In this document: positions 5,082 to 6,933 of the stretch, piece after piece
Layout of the letters: each line of letters opens with the position of its first letter
Numbering within the stretch: the stretch's first letter is position 1
Source of the DNA: Gammaproteobacteria bacterium
Lineage (GTDB): Bacteria; Pseudomonadota; Gammaproteobacteria; Pseudomonadales; Azotimanducaceae
DNA: 6,933 bases
Reading direction: 5' to 3'
Assembly: GCA_027293665.1 (NCBI GenBank)
Contig: JAPUFN010000328.1
Coordinates: forward strand, 1-6,933
Translations under genes and position numbers: made by a program
Notes under the pieces: model-generated
What the model was told of the DNA's origin: nothing
The model's input: the letters and a program-made list of their open reading frames with translations, nothing else
The model's database searches: none

Positions 5082-6407
5082 CTATTCCCGCCAGGGTTTG
5101 CCGTCGCGATATGCCAGGAGATGACCCTGCAGCTCAGCCGCCAGCTCTGATTGCGCATCGTCCACGAGTGCAATGGCCTGTTCCTGAGTCGTTACCGCCT
5201 CGGCAAACTGGCCAAGCTCTGCATAGGCTGCGGCGAGTGTATCCAGATACGCCGGAGTCTGGACTTTCGCGACCGCCCGCTGGGCGAAGCTCAGGGCGAG
5301 TGCGCCATCGCGGATGGTGTCATCTGGGTTCGTCGCCAGCAGCCACGCGTAGTCGTTGTGCGCGATCGGGCTCTCCGTTGCAGCGGCTTGCGCAAGCCAT
5401 GGCAGAGCGGCCGTCGATTCTCCCTGACTGAGCAGCAGATAAACCAGGCGCAGTTGCGCTCCAGTGACGCCCGCTTCTGCGCCACGTTTGAACCAGGACT
5501 CCGCCGTCGCCAGATTCTGCTCAACGCCCGTGCCGGTCTCGTAGAGGTGGCCGAGGCTGAGATAACTTGCGGGGTTGCCCTGTTCGGCCGCTTGCTCAAA
5601 CAGCGACAGGGCGTGTGCCGGGTCCGCCTCTACGGTGTCGCCTTCCAGGTGGAGATGTCCCAGGCTCACAAGTGCCGTGCTCGAACCCGCGTCCGCTGCT
5701 TCGGTAAACAGACGCAATGCTTCTGCACGATCGACCTCGCCGAATTCACCTTTCTGGTGCATGTAGGCAAGCGACACCAGCGCATTTGCCGAGCCCGCGC
5801 CAAACGCCCGTTCGTACCATTGTTTTGCAAGCTCGGGTTCGGCTGGGTCGGCGAACTCCACGCGATAACTGCGTGCAAGAAAATTCATGGCAGCAGGGTT
5901 TTCTGCTTCGGCAGGTTCTTGGAGCCATTGCCGGGCAAGCACCACATCCTGCTCGACCCCGCGACCTTCGAGATAGCTGAGCCCCACATGGACCTGCGCG
6001 CCTGGATGGTCAAGCTTGGCGGCCTGTATGTACAGGCCGAATGCGACTGCTTCATCCTGCGGTAAACCGAGGCCTCGAAAATGCAGATGGCCCAGTGCCG
6101 CCAATGCGGCTGGATTCTCCGGGTTGAATTCGAGCGCCCGGTTGTAGTCTTTGCCGGCGGCAACGGGCAGATCGTCTGCCAGGTAGCTGTAACCTCGTAG
6201 ATAGAACGCACGTGAGCGCTCGCCCGCCGAGAGGCGATAGTCGATGAGAGCAGGTGCGAGGTAGGTGCGAGCCAGCGAATATTCACCGGACTCGATGAGC
6301 GTCACGGATTTTTCAATGTAGGCGCGTGTATCCAGCGCAAGGCCATGCCCCGCGGTGACAACGGCGAGGCTGAACAACAGGCAGATGACGGGTGTTCGCA
6401 GCATCAT
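5082..6407 (-). CDS. Exported Sel1-like/TPR repeat protein
   Basis: The 441-residue product begins with a signal peptide (MMLRTPVICLLFSLAVVTAG, then HGLA, cleavage probably near 24-25), so the mature protein is expected in the periplasm. Residues about 30-97 resemble TPR helices (AGKDYNRALEFNPENPAA). From about 99 to 325 there is a run of Sel1-like repeats of about 36 residues. Recognisable units are ALGHLHFRGLGLPQD, HVGLSYLEGRGVEQD, SLAYMHQKGEFGEVD, SLGHLHLEGDTVEAD and SLGHLYETGTGVEQN, each followed by a helix ending in AA or GA. The C-terminal part (about 350-437) is a separate TPR-type module: NDYAWLLATNP, RDGALALSFAQRAVAK, YLDTLAAAYAELGQFAEAV and LAYRDGKPWRE. Such proteins are scaffolds for protein-protein contacts; the partner is unknown. 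ATG 6407 and ATG 6404 are adjacent possible starts and no strong ribosome site is seen. It is divergent from ssrA, with the small gene, xseB and ispA downstream on its strand. Confidence 0.9.
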   Translation of the reverse strand: MMLRTPVICLLFSLAVVTAGHGLALDTRAYIEKSVTLIESGEYSLARTYLAPALIDYRLSAGERSRAFYLRGYSYLADDLPVAAGKDYNRALEFNPENPAALAALGHLHFRGLGLPQDEAVAFGLYIQAAKLDHPGAQVHVGLSYLEGRGVEQDVVLARQWLQEPAEAENPAAMNFLARSYRVEFADPAEPELAKQWYERAFGAGSANALVSLAYMHQKGEFGEVDRAEALRLFTEAADAGSSTALVSLGHLHLEGDTVEADPAHALSLFEQAAEQGNPASYLSLGHLYETGTGVEQNLATAESWFKRGAEAGVTGAQLRLVYLLLSQGESTAALPWLAQAAATESPIAHNDYAWLLATNPDDTIRDGALALSFAQRAVAKVQTPAYLDTLAAAYAELGQFAEAVTTQEQAIALVDDAQSELAAELQGHLLAYRDGKPWRE

Positions 6408-6443
6408 GTCTTGACGGGAACCAGTGCGTTTAAATCAGCGTCC

Positions 6444-6449
6444 ATTATG
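6444..6449 (-). promoter_or_regulatory. Possible -10 element for the Sel1/TPR gene
   Basis: On the - strand this reads CATAAT, five of six matches to TATAAT, 37 nt before the ATG at 6407. The expected -35 position holds TGTGCT, a poor match, so this is a weak candidate only. Confidence 0.3.
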
Positions 6450-6466
6450 CAAAGTTTGCGGAATTG

Positions 6467-6499
6467 AGCACACAACTGAACCACACTTGTAGCACACAA
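6467..6499 (+). repeat. Pair of 9-bp direct repeats in the Sel1/ssrA intergenic region
   Basis: AGCACACAA occurs at 6467-6475 and exactly again at 6491-6499, 24 bp start to start. The pair lies between the two divergent genes, upstream of the possible -10 of the Sel1 gene. It could be a tandem regulator site; no regulator is identified. Confidence 0.4.
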
Positions 6500-6502
6500 T
6501 GG

Positions 6503-6535
6503 CCCGTAATGCCGCGAAGCAGGGCGCTTTACGGG
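6503..6535 (+). repeat. 7-bp inverted repeat upstream of ssrA
   Basis: CCCGTAA (6503-6509) and TTACGGG (6529-6535) are perfect inverted repeats separated by 19 nt. They could form a stem-loop or an operator. No T run follows on either strand, so a terminator is unlikely. Confidence 0.35.
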
Positions 6536-6558
6536 TGCGCGGGCGATGTGCGCATCCA

Positions 6559-6567
6559 TGCTAAACT
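6559..6567 (+). promoter_or_regulatory. Possible extended -10 promoter for ssrA
   Basis: TGC followed by TAAACT (6562-6567) resembles an extended -10 element, with four of six matches to TATAAT plus the upstream TG. No -35 match is found 16-18 nt upstream. A start near 6574 would give a precursor leader of about 50 nt, to be removed from tmRNA by RNase P. The evidence is weak. Confidence 0.25.
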
Positions 6568-6599
6568 TGGCACTTGCCAACAGTGCCGCTGGCGCGGCA
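6567..6599 (+). repeat. Two adjacent dyad symmetries just before ssrA
   Basis: TTGGCA-CT-TGCCAA (6567-6580) is a perfect 14-bp dyad. Four bases later TGCCGC-TGGC-GCGGCA (6584-6599) can fold as a 6-bp stem with a 4-nt loop. The mature tmRNA begins about 24 nt further on. They could be an operator and/or structure in the precursor 5' leader. Confidence 0.4.
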
Positions 6600-6623
6600 G
6601 AGATGACTTGCAAGCACCTACAT

Positions 6624-6933
6624 GGGGGCGACTTGGCTTCGACGTGGGTAGCAGAGCTTGCGGTGCATGCCGAGAGGGTAGTGACTCTCGTTAAACAATC
6701 GCTGTAACTTTTATAGTTGCCAACGACGAAAACTATGCGCTAGCGGCCTAAAACCCGCTTACGCCGACGATCCGGGCCTGTGAGGAGAAGTCGGCGGCAA
6801 TGTTCGCAGGATCGCATGGACGTCTCGCCCGGGGCTGAAGTGTTAAAAACAATCGGGCTCGCTGACAACATCCTGACCGTCGGGTCGTTTGAAGCTAAAT
6901 CAATAGACGGACTCTAAGCATGTAGAGCCAATA
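6624..6933 (+). ncRNA. ssrA: tmRNA (SsrA), 3' end cut off by the window
   Basis: tmRNA, with SmpB, rescues ribosomes stalled on mRNAs without a stop codon and adds a degradation tag to the nascent protein. The 5' end is placed at the GGGGGCG acceptor-stem half (6624-6630), followed by the conserved CTTCGACG. GGTGCATGCCGAG leads into pseudoknot 1, with CGAGAG (6671-6676) pairing to CTCTCG (6685-6690) and AGTGA (6680-6684) to TCGCT (6699-6703). The tag frame lies at 6719-6751. A second pseudoknot is formed by CGCCGAC (6762-6768) with GTCGGCG (6790-6796) and GATCC (6769-6773) with GGATC (6809-6813). The conserved GTTAAAAACAATCGGGCT and CTAAGCATGTAGAGCC follow. By comparison with E. coli about 45-50 nt are missing: the T-arm and the 3' acceptor half with CCA. 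The 5' boundary could be off by one or two bases. Confidence 0.97.
6719..6751 (+). other. tmRNA tag reading frame
   Basis: Starting at the resume codon GCC (6719-6721) the frame reads A-N-D-E-N-Y-A-L-A-A and stops at TAA (6749-6751). This is the same peptide as in E. coli. The terminal LAA is the known ClpXP degron. The preceding ATAGTT matches the conserved A/U-rich element that sets the resume codon. Confidence 0.95.

Noticed and set aside
5151..6065. Long + strand open frame (304 codons) opposite the Sel1/TPR gene
   Set aside because: It is a Cys/Arg-rich antisense shadow of a clear repeat protein, with no recognisable domain. GC-rich coding DNA often keeps the opposite strand open.
6404..6613. 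69-codon - strand open frame upstream of the Sel1 gene
   Set aside because: It fills the divergent intergenic region with no domain or ribosome site, and its composition is not protein-like.

Overview
The window is chromosomal, housekeeping-type DNA, most likely from a gammaproteobacterium. The evidence is the gene order nusB-thiL-pgpA behind ribD, an xseB-ispA pair, and a tmRNA whose coded tag ANDENYALAA is identical to that of Escherichia coli. The sequence looks moderately GC-rich and even in codon style. I see no transposase, integrase, phage gene, CRISPR array or other sign of transfer. I cannot name genus or family from this alone.

Left block, + strand, 1-2845: the 3' part of ribD (riboflavin synthesis, cut by the window start), nusB (transcription antitermination), thiL (thiamine phosphate kinase) and pgpA (phosphatidylglycerophosphatase A). 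nusB/thiL overlap by 14 nt and thiL/pgpA by 4 nt (ATGA), so these three are probably translationally coupled. ribH, which usually stands between ribD and nusB, is absent, and so are ribE and ribBA, which often also stand there. After pgpA come a strong GC-rich hairpin and then a secreted or lipid-anchored retropepsin-like aspartic protease (2907-3566).

Middle and right block, - strand, 6407 to 3563: read in its own direction this is a secreted Sel1/TPR-repeat protein, a small uncharacterised protein with a possible winged-helix fold and a likely TTG start, xseB (exonuclease VII small subunit) and ispA (farnesyl diphosphate synthase). xseB and ispA overlap by 11 nt. dxs, the usual third member of this cluster, is not here. 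Instead ispA runs head-on into the protease gene, and the two stop codons overlap. IspA carries Arg-His where the family normally has Arg-Arg next to the first aspartate-rich motif.

Right end: a 216-nt divergent intergenic region (6408-6623) with direct and inverted repeats, then ssrA (tmRNA) on the + strand from about 6624, cut by the window end before its tRNA-like 3' half is complete.

Nothing here clearly amounts to a new multi-gene system. The points most worth a second look are the missing ribH, the IspA substitution, the small uncharacterised gene, and the repeat-rich region before ssrA.
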